Assembly: GCF_010093205.1 (NCBI RefSeq)
Contig: NZ_PDWN01000006.1
Coordinates: 1-64,000, forward strand
Direction of reading: 5' to 3'
Source of the DNA: Pseudoxanthomonas daejeonensis
Lineage (GTDB): Bacteria; Pseudomonadota; Gammaproteobacteria; Xanthomonadales; Xanthomonadaceae
Length of the DNA: 64,000 nucleotides
Shown one piece after another: positions 19,421 through 28,069 of the stretch. A program made the position numbers and the translations under genes. The notes below the pieces were generated by a model, which had not been told where the DNA came from, ran no database searches, and worked only from the letters and a program-made list of their open reading frames with translations. Position 1 is the stretch's first letter, and each line of letters begins with the position of its first letter.

Positions 19421-19993
19421 ATGGGCAAGGTGATCGTGGAGCAGATCGTCAGCATCGACGGTTACGCGGAGGATGCGGACGGCGGCATCGGCTTCTTCGC
19501 CGACGCGCGCGAGATCAACGCCGCCGATGCCGAGCAGCTGCGGATGCTCGGCCAGGTCGGCGCCATCGTGCTGGGCGCGCGCACCTACCGGATGTTCGCC
19601 GACTACTGGCCGCACGCCGACCCGGAGGTCGAACCGGTTGCCGCGCCGATCCGCGACCTGCCCAAGTTCGTGGTGTCCTCGACCCTGGCGCAGGCGCCGT
19701 GGGGCGACGACCAGGCGGCGACCCTCCTGCGTGGAGACGGTGTCGCCGCGGTGCGCGGCGTGCGCTCGCGCATCCCGGGCGACCTCATCGTCTGGGGCAG
19801 CCTGACCCTGGCCGACGCGCTGCTGCGTGCCGGCGAGGTCGACGTGCTGCGCTTGCGCATCGTGCCGGTCCTGCTCGGCCGCGGGCGTTCTTTCGCACCA
19901 CCGGGCACCGCCGGGCGCACGTGGTCGCTGGCGCAGGCGAAGGCGAAGGCATTCGATGGCGGGCTGCTCGTGCTCGAATACCACGCCGCCTGA
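19421..19993 (+). CDS. RibD C-terminal / dihydrofolate reductase-like protein
   Basis: 190 residues. Begins GKVIVEQIVSIDGYAEDADGG, the standard first strand of the RibD_C/YwjB-type reductase family; VGAIVLGARTYRMFADYWP and the C-terminal LRIVPVLLGRGRSF are also family hallmarks. These proteins bind NADPH; their substrates are mostly unknown and they are distinct from true FolA. The start ATG at 19421 follows a GAGGAC site. Converges with the Nei-type gene, 15 bases between stops. Confidence 0.88.
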   Translation: MGKVIVEQIVSIDGYAEDADGGIGFFADAREINAADAEQLRMLGQVGAIVLGARTYRMFADYWPHADPEVEPVAAPIRDLPKFVVSSTLAQAPWGDDQAATLLRGDGVAAVRGVRSRIPGDLIVWGSLTLADALLRAGEVDVLRLRIVPVLLGRGRSFAPPGTAGRTWSLAQAKAKAFDGGLLVLEYHAA

Positions 19994-20008
19994 GCGCCGA
20001 GCGAGCCC

Positions 20009-20752
20009 TCACTCGCGCGGATACAGCCGCTGGCAATGCTCGCAGAAGAACGCGCGACGCTTCGCCACTCCCAGGTGCTTGCGGTAGGCGAGGCGGTGCC
20101 CGTCGCGCGGGCATACGGTACGGGTGTGGACCTGGTAGTGCTGGCGCAGCACGTAGGCCTTTTTCCAGTGCAGGAAATCGAAACTGTATTCCCGGGCCTG
20201 GGTGACCAGCTCGCCCAGCTTGCGCGGCGGCAACGCCCCGACCCGGCTCTCCGGATGCACACGGATGCGATGCAGCACTTCGTTCTTGATGATGTTGCCG
20301 ACGCCGGCGAACACCTGCTGGTCGAGCAGCGCATCGGCGGCCAGTGCCTGCGGTCGCGCGCGCAGCTTGCGGCGCGCCTGCGCCGGGTCCCAGGCATCGT
20401 TCATCACGTCGGCGGTCCAGTCGTAGGCCGCGTCGAGCGGACCCTCGATGAACTTGACCGAACACGCGTAGAAGTTCAGCTCCGAGCCATCCTCGAATTC
20501 CAGGCCGACCCGCGGCGCGACATCCCTGCGTTCGTTGATCCGGTAGCTGCCGTACAGCATGAGGTGGACGCGCAGGTTGAAGCCTTCGAACCGGACCAGG
20601 AAATGCTTGCCCCAGCTGTGCACGCCCAGCACGCGCTGGCCGGCCATGCGCTGGATTGGCTCGCGGCTGTTGCCATGCACGTGGCGCACCGTGCGCCCGG
20701 CAAAGCCGGCCGCCTCTTCCTTCAGGATGACGATGGAAGGACCTTCGGGCAC
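20009..20752 (-). CDS. Fpg/Nei-family DNA glycosylase (endonuclease VIII-like)
   Basis: Base-excision repair enzyme for oxidised bases, acting as glycosylase and AP lyase. 247 residues. A GTG at 20752 gives the N-terminus (M)PEGPSIVILKEE, so the catalytic Pro2 and Glu3 are in place after Met removal; the longer frame would bury them. The helix-two-turn-helix has DQQVFAGVGNIIKNEVL. The C-terminal zinc finger is CPRDGH plus FFCEHCQRLY: the first knuckle is C-X4-H instead of C-X2-C. Role clear; preferred lesion not. Confidence 0.92.
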   Translation of the reverse strand: MPEGPSIVILKEEAAGFAGRTVRHVHGNSREPIQRMAGQRVLGVHSWGKHFLVRFEGFNLRVHLMLYGSYRINERRDVAPRVGLEFEDGSELNFYACSVKFIEGPLDAAYDWTADVMNDAWDPAQARRKLRARPQALAADALLDQQVFAGVGNIIKNEVLHRIRVHPESRVGALPPRKLGELVTQAREYSFDFLHWKKAYVLRQHYQVHTRTVCPRDGHRLAYRKHLGVAKRRAFFCEHCQRLYPRE

Positions 20753-20897
20753 CTGCGCAGTATCGATCGCGCCGGTGAGCATGCCGTCAAGCGGCAGGCC
20801 GTCGCTGCATCCGGCGGCGCGCGATGACGGCGGTCCATGGCGGCGTGACACACTGGCCGCATCGCCGGCGGCGTGCCGGCGTCCGCACCTTTGCGCG

Positions 20898-21503
20898 ATG
20901 AACTACCTGGCCCACCTCTACCTTGCCCGACCCGACCCGGAAGCCATGCTCGGCGCGTTGCTGGGCGACTTCGTGTTCGGCCGCGCCGCGCTGCAGGATT
21001 ACAGCCCGGTGGTGCGGAGCGAGATCCTGGTCCATCGCCGGGTCGACCGCTACACCGACGACCACCCGCTGGTGGTCGAGGCACGCGGCCTGTTCGCCGG
21101 TGACCTTCGCCGCTATGCCGGCATCGCCCTGGACGTGTACTACGACCATTGCCTGGCCCGCGACTGGTCGCGCTACAGCGACACGCCGCTGGACGCCTTC
21201 ACCTCGCGCTTCTACCGCTACCTGCTGGCGCGGCTGGACGACCTGCCGCCGCGCCTGGAGGCCATCGCCCCGCGCATCGCCGCGCACGACTGGCTGGGTT
21301 CGTACCGCGACCGCGACAGCGTCGACCTGGCCGTGACCCGCATCGCCACCCGCCTGTCGCGCAATGGCGAGCGCCTGGTCGCCTGCCTGGACGACCTGCG
21401 CCGGCACGAAGCGCGGATCGCCGCGGGCTTCGACGCGTTCTTCCCGCAGCTGGTCGGCTACGTGCAGGCACTGCGCGCCGATCCTGGATTCGCCGCGGAC
21501 TGA
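20898..21503 (+). CDS. acpH: Acyl carrier protein phosphodiesterase (AcpH/DUF479)
   Basis: Hydrolyses the 4'-phosphopantetheine arm from holo-ACP. 201 residues, beginning NYLAHLYLARPDPEAMLGALLGDFV, the family signature, with VHRRVDRYTDDHPLV and ALDVYYDHCLARDW supplying the conserved HD-type metal-binding His and Asp residues. Close to the AcpH length. Divergent from the glycosylase gene and followed by a glutathione transferase 68 bases downstream. Confidence 0.93.
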   Translation: MNYLAHLYLARPDPEAMLGALLGDFVFGRAALQDYSPVVRSEILVHRRVDRYTDDHPLVVEARGLFAGDLRRYAGIALDVYYDHCLARDWSRYSDTPLDAFTSRFYRYLLARLDDLPPRLEAIAPRIAAHDWLGSYRDRDSVDLAVTRIATRLSRNGERLVACLDDLRRHEARIAAGFDAFFPQLVGYVQALRADPGFAAD

Positions 21504-21571
21504 CCGCGGCGACTGTCGATCCGCCGGAGGCCCCTTCGTCGTCCATCAGAAACCTGCCCACGAGCCGAGCC

Positions 21572-22243
21572 ATGACCCTCGCCCTCTACGCCCATCCGTT
21601 CTCGTCCTACTCCCAGAAGGCGCTCATCGCCCTGTACGCGAACGGCATCGCATTCGAGTACCGCAACCTCGAAGATCCCGCGCACCAGCAGGCGCTGGAA
21701 ACGCTGTGGCCGATGAAACGCTTCCCCGTCCTGGTCGACAGCGCAGCCGAAGCCGGCACGCAGCCGGTGATCGAGGCGACGGCGATCATCGAGTACCTGC
21801 ACGTGCGCCATCCCGGCCCGGTACGGCTGCTGCCGGACGATCCGCTCGCGGCCGTGCAGGTGCGCATGCTCGACCGGTTCTTCGACAACTACGTCTCCAC
21901 CCCGCAGCAGAAGCTCGTGTTCGATGCGATCAGGCCGGCAGCCGATCGCGATGCATACGGTGTCGGCGAAGCGACGCGCATGCTCGACATCGCTTACGTC
22001 TGGCTGGAGCGCCACCTGGCCGATGGCCGATGCTGGGCGACCGGCGATACCCCGAGCCTGGCGGACTGCGGCGCAGCCCCGTTCCTGTTCTATGCGGACT
22101 GGACCTACCCAATTCCGCACGGGCTTGGCCTCGTGCATGCCTATCGCGCCCGCTTGCTAGCCTGGCCCGCGTTCGCGCGCGCGGTCGACGAGGCACGCCC
22201 CTTCCGCTCCTATTTCCCGCTCGGCGCGCCGGACCGCGACTGA
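21572..22243 (+). CDS. Glutathione S-transferase family protein
   Basis: 223 residues. The N-terminal thioredoxin-like domain starts TLALYAHPFSSYSQKALIALYANGIAFEYRNL, with a Ser in the catalytic position region, cis-Pro in KRFPVLVD and EATAIIEYLHVRHPG for glutathione binding. The helical C-terminal domain carries TPSLADCGAAPFLFYADW, the family's N-capping box. Substrate cannot be inferred. Starts at ATG 21572; upstream in-frame extension runs over acpH and is a shadow. Confidence 0.9.
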   Translation: MTLALYAHPFSSYSQKALIALYANGIAFEYRNLEDPAHQQALETLWPMKRFPVLVDSAAEAGTQPVIEATAIIEYLHVRHPGPVRLLPDDPLAAVQVRMLDRFFDNYVSTPQQKLVFDAIRPAADRDAYGVGEATRMLDIAYVWLERHLADGRCWATGDTPSLADCGAAPFLFYADWTYPIPHGLGLVHAYRARLLAWPAFARAVDEARPFRSYFPLGAPDRD

Positions 22244-22378
22244 GCTGGCGGGCGCGCACCGGACGGGCGCGAGGACGCCACTCCAGTTACCGCCGCAGGC
22301 ACCGGGGCGATCGTAGTAGCGCCTGGAAACGTCGCGCGCGAGCTTCTTGCTGCAGCGCAGCTGGACCGCTGCGCCCCG

Positions 22379-22396
22379 AGTGTTAGCGTTAACACT
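22379..22396. promoter_or_regulatory. Putative LacI-family operator in front of GH9 gene
   Basis: A perfect inverted repeat AGTGTTA-GCGT-TAACACT lies 15 bases before the GH9 start codon. The core TGTTAGCGTTAACA has the form of LacI-family operators and differs by two bases from the xylan box TGGTAGCGCTAACA described in Xanthomonas. Repressor bound here would block transcription or initiation of the GH9 gene. No LacI-type gene is in the window, so the regulator lies elsewhere. Confidence 0.65.
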
Positions 22397-22411
22397 CACG
22401 AGGGGGATCCG

Positions 22412-24892
22412 ATGAACCGAGCCGCACGGCGTACCACCTGCACCCGCATTGCGCTGCTGGCGAGTGCCTTGGCCACGGCACTGACCGCCGTGGCCGCCTC
22501 CGGGCCACGACTGGGCGACGCGGGTTACTTCACCACGCCGGGCCTGGACGTCCTGGCCTTCAGCAACACCTACGACGGCAACTTCAGCGACGCCAAGATC
22601 GCCGGCATCGAGCTGATCCACCATGGGGTGCGCACCGCGACCAATGGCGACGTGCGCCTGGCGCCCACGCCCGAGCAGTGGGACGCGGCTGCCACGCTGC
22701 TCGAACGCACCGTCGACGCGAAGAGCGGCACGGTCACCACGCGCATGCGCTTCGACGCGGAGGATTTCGAGTACTCGGTGCGCGTGGCGCCACGCGGCGA
22801 CGGCGTCGTGATCCAGGTGCTGCTCGACCGGCCATTGCCCCGGTCGCTCGCCGGCAAGGCCGGATTCAACCTCGAATTCCTGCCCTCGGCCTACTTCGGA
22901 AAGTCCTGGCTGATGGACGACGGCAGCGGGCAGTTGCCGCTGTACCCCGCCGGCCCGAGCGGCCGTGACAGGGACGGCGCGACGGTGCGCCTGCCGATGG
23001 CCCAAGGTCACCAGCTGACCCTGGCCCCGGAGGATCCGCAGCGCCGTGTCGCCATCGATTCGCCCGGCGCGCAGCTGCGCCTGTACGACGGCCGCAACCA
23101 GGCCCAGAACGGCTGGTACGTGGTGCGCTCGCTGCTGCCCAGCGGCAAGACCGGTACGGTGCTGGAGTGGTCGCTGGCCGCGGGCACCGAGCCCGGCTGG
23201 ACCCGGCCGACCGTGATCGGTCATTCGCAGGTCGGCTACCACCCGGCACAGCGCAAGGTGGCCGTCCTCGAACACGACCGCAACGCATCGCCTCCGGATC
23301 GTGCGCGGCTGTTGCGCGTGGAAGCGGACGGCACCACCCGCGAAGTGCTGGCGTCGGCGCCGCAACGCTGGGGCCCGTACCTGCGCTACGACTACTACAC
23401 CTTCGATTTTTCCACCGCGCGCGAACCGGGCCTGTACCAGATCGAAGCCGATGGCCAGCGCACCGCCGCCTTCCGCATCGCCGACGACGCCTACGCCACG
23501 GCCTGGCACCCGACCCTGGACGTGTTCTTCCCGGTGCAGATGGACCACATGTCGGTCAACGAGGCCTACCGGGTCTGGCATGGCCGTTCGCACATGGACG
23601 ACGCGCGCCAGGTCGCACCCGGCCGCGAGCATTTCGACCTGTACGGCCAGGGCCCGGACCTGGATTCGCCGTTCCAGCCGGGCGAGCACATCCCCGGCCT
23701 GGCGATCGGCGGCTGGTTCGACGCCGGCGACTTCGACCTGCGTACCCAGACCCACTATTCCACCGTGATGTCGCTGGTCGACACCTGGGAACTGGCGCGC
23801 CCGCTGCGCGACGAGACCACGATCGACCAGAAGCGCGGGCACGTGGAGATCCACCAGCCCGACGGCGTCCCCGACCTGCTGCAGCAGATCGAGCACGGCA
23901 CGCTGATGCTGATCGCCCAGCACCGCGTGTTCGGACATGCCATCCCCGGCATCGTCGAGCCGGACCTGGGCCAGTACACGCACCTGGGCGACGCGGTGAC
24001 CAAGACCGACGGCAAGGTCGACGACCCGTCCGACCCGGATTCGCCGCACGACGACCGGCTGGCCTTCACCAGCAATACCACCGCGCTCAACTACGGCTCG
24101 GCCGCCGGCCTGGCCGCGGCCAGCCGCGCCCTGCGCGACCACAACAGCGCGTTGGCGGCCGAGAGCCTGGCCACGGCGAAGAAGGTGTGGGAGTTCGAGC
24201 AGGGGCGCGAGCCGAACCTGTTCCGGGTCGGCAACACCACCGGCGGCGACCCGCAGGACGAACAGCTGCGGGCGGCCGTGCAACTGCTGCTGGCCACCGG
24301 TGATGCGAAGTACGCCAAGGCCATCGCCGCGTCGTGGCCGGCGATCGATGCGCGCTTCGCCTTCAACGCCGGCACGGTGGTGCCCGTGCTGCCGAAGATG
24401 GATGCGGCGTTCACGGCGAAGTTCCGCGAGCGCGCGGTGAAGTTCAAGGAGGAGCGCAAGGCGTTCGTGGACGAAAACCCCTACGGCGTACCGATCACCC
24501 GCGGCGGATGGGCCGGCAACAGCGCGGTGGTCGGCATGGCCACCACCAACTACTGGCTGCACCGCGCCTTCCCCGAGCTGTTCGACATCGAGGACACGCT
24601 GCAGGGCCTGAACTACCTCTACGGAACGCACCCCGACTCCAACCTGTCATTCGTCTCGGCGGTGGGCGCGCGCTCCAAGCAGGTCGCCTACGGCAACAAC
24701 CGCGCCGACTTCTCCTTCATCGCCGGCGGCGTGGTGCCCGGCGTGCTCGTGCTCAAGCCCGATTTCCCCGAGAACAAGGAAGACTGGCCGTTCCTGTGGG
24801 GCGAGAACGAATACGTGATCGACCTCGGGGCCAAATACCTGTTCCTGGTCCACGCCGCGCAGGACCTGCTCGGCGCACGGGAGCCGCGCTAG
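22412..24892 (+). CDS. Secreted glycoside hydrolase family 9 enzyme
   Basis: 826 residues. A signal peptide ends near residue 30 (LTAVAASG). A first region of about 230 residues has no name; an N-terminal immunoglobulin-like cellulase domain follows (VIGHSQVGYHPAQRK to LYQIEADGQRTAAFRIADD); the catalytic (alpha/alpha)6 domain contains GGWFDAGDFDLRTQTHY near residue 436, with the nucleophile-activating Asp, and GENEYVIDLGAKY near 798 with the acid Glu. Acts outside the cytoplasm on beta-glucans; exact substrate unknown. Strong GAGGGGG site. A LacI-type operator overlaps the leader. Its TAG stop overlaps the opposing gene's stop. Confidence 0.92.
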   Translation: MNRAARRTTCTRIALLASALATALTAVAASGPRLGDAGYFTTPGLDVLAFSNTYDGNFSDAKIAGIELIHHGVRTATNGDVRLAPTPEQWDAAATLLERTVDAKSGTVTTRMRFDAEDFEYSVRVAPRGDGVVIQVLLDRPLPRSLAGKAGFNLEFLPSAYFGKSWLMDDGSGQLPLYPAGPSGRDRDGATVRLPMAQGHQLTLAPEDPQRRVAIDSPGAQLRLYDGRNQAQNGWYVVRSLLPSGKTGTVLEWSLAAGTEPGWTRPTVIGHSQVGYHPAQRKVAVLEHDRNASPPDRARLLRVEADGTTREVLASAPQRWGPYLRYDYYTFDFSTAREPGLYQIEADGQRTAAFRIADDAYATAWHPTLDVFFPVQMDHMSVNEAYRVWHGRSHMDDARQVAPGREHFDLYGQGPDLDSPFQPGEHIPGLAIGGWFDAGDFDLRTQTHYSTVMSLVDTWELARPLRDETTIDQKRGHVEIHQPDGVPDLLQQIEHGTLMLIAQHRVFGHAIPGIVEPDLGQYTHLGDAVTKTDGKVDDPSDPDSPHDDRLAFTSNTTALNYGSAAGLAAASRALRDHNSALAAESLATAKKVWEFEQGREPNLFRVGNTTGGDPQDEQLRAAVQLLLATGDAKYAKAIAASWPAIDARFAFNAGTVVPVLPKMDAAFTAKFRERAVKFKEERKAFVDENPYGVPITRGGWAGNSAVVGMATTNYWLHRAFPELFDIEDTLQGLNYLYGTHPDSNLSFVSAVGARSKQVAYGNNRADFSFIAGGVVPGVLVLKPDFPENKEDWPFLWGENEYVIDLGAKYLFLVHAAQDLLGAREPR

Positions 24893-27570
24893 CCCAGGCC
24901 AGCGGACGGCATGCGGATTCCGCCGGGGCGCTGGAACAGCACCCGCTCCGGCCGGTGCAGGACGAAGCCTTGGCCGTAGTCCACCCCCAGCTCGCGCAGC
25001 GTCGCCAGGGTGCGCTCGCTGTCCACCCACTCGGCGACCACCTTGAGCCCGCGCTGCTGGCCGATCTGGGCGATCGCATTGACGATCGCCCGGCTCATCG
25101 GATCGCTGCCCAGGTCGCGGACGAAGCTGCCGTCGATCTTGATCACGTCCACGGGCAGGTTCTTCAGGTAGCCGAAAGAGGACATGCCGGCGCCGAAGTC
25201 GTCCAGCGCGATCCGGCAACCCACCGCGCGCAGGCGCTCGATCACCCGCACTACCCGCAGCAGGTTGCGCACGGCCACCGTCTCGGTGATCTCCAGGCAG
25301 ATCCCCGCCGCGGGCACCCCGAATTCGTAGATGGTGTCGAGAATGAAGTCGGCCAGGCCGTCGTCCTCGATGCTGGCACCGGACAGGTTGATCGCGCAGG
25401 TGCGCAGCTCGCCGCCGCACGCGTGCAGCCGGGTGAAATTCGCCAACGCAGTGCGGATCACCCAGCGGTCCACCAGCGGCATCAGTCCGTAGCGCTCGGC
25501 CGCCGGGATGAAGGCGCCGGGCAGGAACACCGTGCCGTCCTCCTCGCGCAGGCGCAGCAGCAGTTCGATGTGGACCGGGTTTTCCGGCGACGGCAGCAGC
25601 GGCACGACTTCCTGGTAGTCCAGCAGCAGGCGGTCCTGCTCCAGCGCCCAGCGCAGCCGGTTGGCCCATTCCATCTCGCTGCGGCGGCGGGTGGTGTCCT
25701 CGTCCTCGCGATAGGAACACACCCGGTTGCGGCCGCCCTCCTTGGCCTGATAGCACGCACTGTCGGCCCACGCCAGCAGGTCCTTGAGCGTGCAGCCGTC
25801 GCGGTCGACCATGACCATGCCGATGCTGGCGCTCACCGTGTAGGTCCGGTCCTGCCAGACGAACATCACCCCTTCGATGCACTGGCGCATGCGCTCGGCC
25901 AGCTCCTGCGCCTGGTCCTCGTCGATGTCGAAGGCGAGCAGGCCGAACTCGTCGCCACCCAGCCGCGCCAGCAGGTCGCCCGGGCGCAGGTGCGCGCGCA
26001 ACGCGTGGACCAGCTGGACCAGCAGCTGGTCGCCGGCCATGTGCCCGGACACGTCGTTGATCAGCTTGAACTGGTCGAGGTCGATGTACAGCAGCGCGAA
26101 TGGCGCCATGTCCGCATCGCCCTGGCGCCGCGCCAGCGCCTCCTGCAGGCGCCGTTCGAACTCGCGCCGGTTGCACAGTTCGGTCAGGCCGTCGTGCGCG
26201 GCCTGGTAGCGCAGCCGTTCGGTCAGCTCGCGTTGCTCGCTGGTATCGGTGGCGACCATCAGCAGGTAGGGCGCACCATCGACTTCGACCTGCGCAAGCG
26301 ACGCACTGGCCCAGAACGCCTCGCCACCGGCGGTCACCACCATCGCCTCCTGGCTGGCCCAGCTGCCACCGGCGGTGGCCTCGGCCATCGCCTGGCCGCC
26401 GAGCAAAGGATTGGCGAACAGGGACACCAGCGGCGTGTCCAGCACCGCGCCCAGGTGATTGCGCGCGGCCTGGTTGGCGTAGACGATGCGGCCATCGCGG
26501 CCATCGGCAAGCAGTACCAGCGCCGGCAGCAGTTCGTTGAGCACGCGGAAGCGCGCCTCGCTCTCGCCGAAACGCGCGGACATGCGCCGGCCCAGCTCCA
26601 GCGCGCGGCGATAGGTCGTGGCCTGCGAAAGCATCAGCAGGGCCAACAGCATGCTGATGATGGTCCCGGCGGCGACCACGCGCCAGATCCCGCCGGTTTC
26701 GACCACGGTGCTGCGCGGCCACAGCTGCAGCTCCCAGCGACGGCCACCGAATTCCACCTGCCGCCGCTGCGGGGCGGCACCCTCGGGCAGTACGCCCGAT
26801 GCGAACACCGTCGCCTGGTCGGGCGGCGCATCCAGGTCGGTGATCGCCACATGCATGTGCTCGAGGATCCGGCCCTGCAGCGCCTGCCGCAGCATGGGCT
26901 CCAGCCTCAGGCTGATCGCCAGTGCGCCGATCTCGCGCAAGCGGCGTTGCTCCGGGGTGACCGGCCGGGGGCCCTGCGAATAGACCGGCAGGCGCACTGT
27001 CATGCCGCGGGCGGCGGCGGCATCGGCATCCGGGAACTGCAGCAGCCGGAACGGCGCGGAGATCGACGGCATGTCGGCATCGCGCGCCCGGTGCAGGGCG
27101 GCCAGGTTCTGCGGCTGGCTGGCGATGTCCAGGCCCACCAGCATCCCGTTGCCATGCAATGGCGAGACCAGTTCGTAGCGGTACTCGGCCCGCGCCGCGG
27201 ACTGCGTACCGAGGCGGGCGAACGCGCTGGCCACGAACCCGGGCACGCGCTCCTGCGCGCGCAGGTTGGACTGGTATTCGGCGAAGGTCTGCTGGTCCAT
27301 GCGGTCGTTGGACAGGAATACCGTCTGCATCGCCCGCAACGCCTGCGCGCCGGTGTCCAGCGGCACCAGCACCCGCGCCTGGGCGGCATCGGCCAGCGAC
27401 TGCTGCATCACCTGGGCGCGGCCACGCGCGTCCAGCCATTCGCGACGCGCCATCTCCGCGGTGAACAGCAGCCCCACCCCCAGCACCAGCATCGCCCAGG
27501 CCACGGACGCCCGCAGCCCTCCGCCATGGGACACCTCCGGCGCGGCGGGCATGTGATCGTGGAACGGCAT
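24889..27570 (-). CDS. CHASE-PAS-GGDEF-EAL cyclic-di-GMP protein
   Basis: 893 residues from the ATG at 27570 (AGGA six bases upstream; other in-frame ATGs at 27627-27666). Membrane helix near residue 20-40, periplasmic CHASE sensor (TGAQALRAMQTVFLS..VPGFVASAFAR), second helix (IISMLLALLMLS), a PAS domain, then GGDEF near residue 540 (LGGDEFGLLA, with inhibitory-site RPGD five residues before it) and EAL near 668 (as ELL, with DDFGAGMSS and KIDGSFVRDL). Both catalytic centres look intact, so it could make and break cyclic-di-GMP. Confidence 0.92.
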   Translation of the reverse strand: MPFHDHMPAAPEVSHGGGLRASVAWAMLVLGVGLLFTAEMARREWLDARGRAQVMQQSLADAAQARVLVPLDTGAQALRAMQTVFLSNDRMDQQTFAEYQSNLRAQERVPGFVASAFARLGTQSAARAEYRYELVSPLHGNGMLVGLDIASQPQNLAALHRARDADMPSISAPFRLLQFPDADAAAARGMTVRLPVYSQGPRPVTPEQRRLREIGALAISLRLEPMLRQALQGRILEHMHVAITDLDAPPDQATVFASGVLPEGAAPQRRQVEFGGRRWELQLWPRSTVVETGGIWRVVAAGTIISMLLALLMLSQATTYRRALELGRRMSARFGESEARFRVLNELLPALVLLADGRDGRIVYANQAARNHLGAVLDTPLVSLFANPLLGGQAMAEATAGGSWASQEAMVVTAGGEAFWASASLAQVEVDGAPYLLMVATDTSEQRELTERLRYQAAHDGLTELCNRREFERRLQEALARRQGDADMAPFALLYIDLDQFKLINDVSGHMAGDQLLVQLVHALRAHLRPGDLLARLGGDEFGLLAFDIDEDQAQELAERMRQCIEGVMFVWQDRTYTVSASIGMVMVDRDGCTLKDLLAWADSACYQAKEGGRNRVCSYREDEDTTRRRSEMEWANRLRWALEQDRLLLDYQEVVPLLPSPENPVHIELLLRLREEDGTVFLPGAFIPAAERYGLMPLVDRWVIRTALANFTRLHACGGELRTCAINLSGASIEDDGLADFILDTIYEFGVPAAGICLEITETVAVRNLLRVVRVIERLRAVGCRIALDDFGAGMSSFGYLKNLPVDVIKIDGSFVRDLGSDPMSRAIVNAIAQIGQQRGLKVVAEWVDSERTLATLRELGVDYGQGFVLHRPERVLFQRPGGIRMPSAGLG

Positions 27571-28069
27571 GCGGATCCTCGAGTGGCGGGCTTCCGGACC
27601 CGGTCGCGCCGGAGGGTTTCGGCTCATCGGTCGCATCCGGGCGGCGGGCGTCCTTCCTTTGTACATTCGGTCGCGCCACGGTTTTCTTGAGCCCGGATCG
27701 CGATCCGGGACGTCGATGGACCGCGCTGCCGTGCGCGGTCCGTCATGCGGGAAGCATCCCGATCGCAAGCAGCGCCCCTTCCGTTCGACGACGGTGACCG
27801 GAGTTGGAAGCTGCGTGGCGTGGTTCCGCCAAAATACCGCTGTCCAATTTCATCGACCTACCTGCACGAGTACGGGCGGCAGCACGGGTAACTGGCAGCC
27901 AGCGGCCCGGGTGACCAGGGATACGGCAGGGTAGGCGGGAAGGCATGAAGGCGGCCTCACGCCGGATGCCGCTGCATCCGTGCGCTGTATCCTGCGCCGG
28001 CGGGCCCGAGGCCCGCTCCGCGCGGCCGGTTCGCGCCGCCGCGGCCACACTCCCTTCCGCCAGGCCACG
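27571..28069. other. Long intergenic region between divergent genes
   Basis: About 500 bases separate the GGDEF-EAL gene from the M19-like gene. It has a local AT-rich pocket at about 27829-27860, likely part of a promoter, and a small hairpin-prone stretch near 27745-27762. I see no RNA gene and no convincing small gene; open frames crossing it have no family resemblance. Part could be 5' coding sequence of the GGDEF-EAL gene if an upstream ATG (27627-27666) is used. Confidence 0.45.

Noticed and set aside
22379-22396. Calling the GH9 operator a true XylR site
   Set aside because: The core differs by two bases from the published xylan box and no LacI gene is present, so only a LacI-family operator is claimed.
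24334-27690. Plus-strand open frame of 1118 codons across the GGDEF-EAL gene, and similar giant frames elsewhere (2853-5585, 22157-24631, 33864-35984, 10011-12167, 17080-19305)
   Set aside because: They lie opposite or out of frame to clear genes, are rich in Arg/Gln/His/Gly/Ala with no domain resemblance, and are explained by the scarcity of stop codons at about 70% GC.
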